The position numbers and the translations under genes were made by a program. Below the pieces are notes generated by a model that saw only the letters and a program-made list of their open reading frames with translations, was not told where the DNA came from and did not search any database. Positions 63,022-64,000 of a stretch of 64,000 nucleotides of DNA are shown piece by piece (the stretch's first letter is position 1; every line of letters begins with the position of its first letter). This DNA is from Pseudomonadota bacterium (GTDB lineage Bacteria; Pseudomonadota; Alphaproteobacteria; Rhizobiales; Xanthobacteraceae), in contig JAEWIX010000095.1 of NCBI GenBank assembly GCA_023386885.1, positions 71,696 through 135,695 of the forward strand, read 5' to 3'.

Positions 63022-63954
63022 ATGAGCGGCGCGACCGCCCGCGTCGCCGATTCCGTCGGCAACTGGGTCGACAACCGCGCGCCGCTGTGGACGCGCCCCT
63101 ATCTCCGCCTTGCGCGTTACGATCGCCCGATCGGGTCGTGGCTGCTGCTGATGCCGTGCTGGTGGTCGGCGGCGCTCGCCGCAGGCGTCGCCCACGATGT
63201 CGGCGATCTTCCGCGTACGGTCGTGCTGTTCTTCATCGGCGCCTTCGTGATGCGCGGTGCGGGCTGCACCTGGAACGACATCACCGACCGCAATCTCGAC
63301 ACCAAGGTGGAGCGCACCCGCTCGCGGCCGATCCCGGCGGGGCAGGTGAGCGTGACGCAGGCGCTGGCGTTTCTGGTGTTGCAGGCGTTGGTCGGTCTCG
63401 CGGTACTGGTGCAGTTCAACCGCTTCGCGATTCTCACCGGCATCGCATCGCTCGTCATCGTCGCGGTCTATCCGTTTATGAAGCGCATCACCTACTGGCC
63501 GCAGATCACGCTCGGGCTCGCGTTCTCATGGGGCGCACTGATGGGTTTCGCGGTGATACTTGGGCGCCTGGATCCGGCGGCGCTGGTGCTCTATGCGGGA
63601 TCGATCTGCTGGGTGATCGCCTACGACACTATCTACGCGCATCAGGACACCGAGGACGACGTGCTGGTCGGCATCAAGTCGACGGCGCTGTTGTTCGGCG
63701 ACAAGACAAAACCGGCGCTGACGATGTTCTATTCAGCCGCCGTCGTATTGATCGGCCTTGCGTTATGGCTCGCCGGCGCGGGCTGGCCGGCGGCGCTCGG
63801 GCTGATGGCCTTCGCCGCGCATCTGGCGTGGCAGGTGCGCCGGCTGGATATTTCGGACTCCGCGCTGTGCCTGCGCATCTTCAAGTCCAACCGCGACGCC
63901 GGACTGTTGCTGTTCGCGATGCTGGTCATCGACGCCGTGTTGCGGGCGGCGTGA
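63022..63954 (+). CDS. ubiA: 4-hydroxybenzoate polyprenyltransferase UbiA
   Basis: 310 aa, inner membrane, about nine helices. RLARYDRPIGSWLLLMPCWWS is the family start; GCTWNDITDRNLDTKVERTRSRPI is the first Asp-rich motif (NDxxDxxxD) and YAHQDTEDD the second (DxxxAHQDxxDD pattern). It attaches the isoprenoid tail to 4-hydroxybenzoate in ubiquinone synthesis, using Mg and polyprenyl diphosphate. Confidence 0.95.
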   Translation: MSGATARVADSVGNWVDNRAPLWTRPYLRLARYDRPIGSWLLLMPCWWSAALAAGVAHDVGDLPRTVVLFFIGAFVMRGAGCTWNDITDRNLDTKVERTRSRPIPAGQVSVTQALAFLVLQALVGLAVLVQFNRFAILTGIASLVIVAVYPFMKRITYWPQITLGLAFSWGALMGFAVILGRLDPAALVLYAGSICWVIAYDTIYAHQDTEDDVLVGIKSTALLFGDKTKPALTMFYSAAVVLIGLALWLAGAGWPAALGLMAFAAHLAWQVRRLDISDSALCLRIFKSNRDAGLLLFAMLVIDAVLRAA

Positions 63955-64000
63955 TTCCTGTCGTGGTGGGGGCGGCGACCCCGGGGGGGGCGGGGGGGTG
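63955..64000. other. G-rich low-complexity end of the window
   Basis: After the ubiA stop the sequence degrades into runs of G and C, ending in G7-T-G. This is unlike any other intergenic stretch here and may be a contig edge or poor base calling. Confidence 0.5.

Overview
The window is a GC-rich stretch of alphaproteobacterial chromosome. Gene content (tolQRAB/pal/cpoB, tilS-ftsH, glcDEF, hisG with hisZ, ubiA, BacA-like ABC transporter, cytochrome c2, CIRCE-controlled groESL) and the scattered palindromic repeats fit Nitrobacteraceae/Bradyrhizobiaceae (Bradyrhizobium, Rhodopseudomonas, Afipia or Nitrobacter relatives). Genus is an inference. No rRNA, tRNA, CRISPR array, integrase or transposase was seen, so this is mostly core chromosome with some accessory genes, mainly between 1.8 and 18 kb.

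Layout. 0-1.7 kb: end of a branched-chain amino acid ABC operon (livM end, livG, livF). 1.9-7.5 kb: a NarL-type two-component pair, divergent from a three-gene operon of spermidine-synthase-like membrane proteins. 7.5-11.2 kb: the most notable locus, a probable graspetide (omega-ester RiPP) cluster: a 76-aa precursor with a Ser/Thr/Asp-rich tail, a terminator/attenuator hairpin, an MvdC/MvdD-type ATP-grasp ligase and an ABC exporter lacking a peptidase domain. 11.2-18.9 kb: oxidoreductases, an HxlR regulator divergent from a DHFR-like reductase, a GST, an NTF2-like protein, two tandem YciI proteins, a TetR (WHG) regulator with likely operators, and a DUF2852 protein. 19.2-31.4 kb: cell-envelope block tolQ-tolR-tolA-tolB, then a GGDEF/EAL protein and a FeeM/LuxI-like acyltransferase, then pal-cpoB, tilS and ftsH. 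31.6-38.2 kb: azlCD, a TetR regulator, cytochrome c2 and glycolate oxidase glcDEF. 38.2-47 kb: a histone H1-like protein, a TorF-type porin, a BacA/BclA-like ABC transporter, a lactate/glycolate permease and several exported proteins. 47.3-49.4 kb: groESL. 49.7-56.2 kb: a lipoprotein, an MFS permease, CheZ, an L,D-transpeptidase, a DUF2076 protein, a ChbG/HpnK deacetylase and a GT2 glycosyltransferase. 56.3-64 kb: hisG-hisZ, a TonB-dependent receptor, rsmE, a proline-rich exported protein and ubiA.

Genes that appear to work together: livMGF (amino acid uptake); kinase plus regulator; precursor, ligase and exporter of the RiPP cluster; tol-pal-cpoB (outer membrane constriction); glcDEF with the lactate/glycolate permease (2-hydroxyacid oxidation); groES/groEL and ftsH (proteostasis, with RpoH-like promoters and a CIRCE operator); hisG/hisZ (first step of histidine synthesis). 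At least three families of dispersed palindromic repeats occupy the intergenic gaps. All functions are read from sequence; no database search was run.
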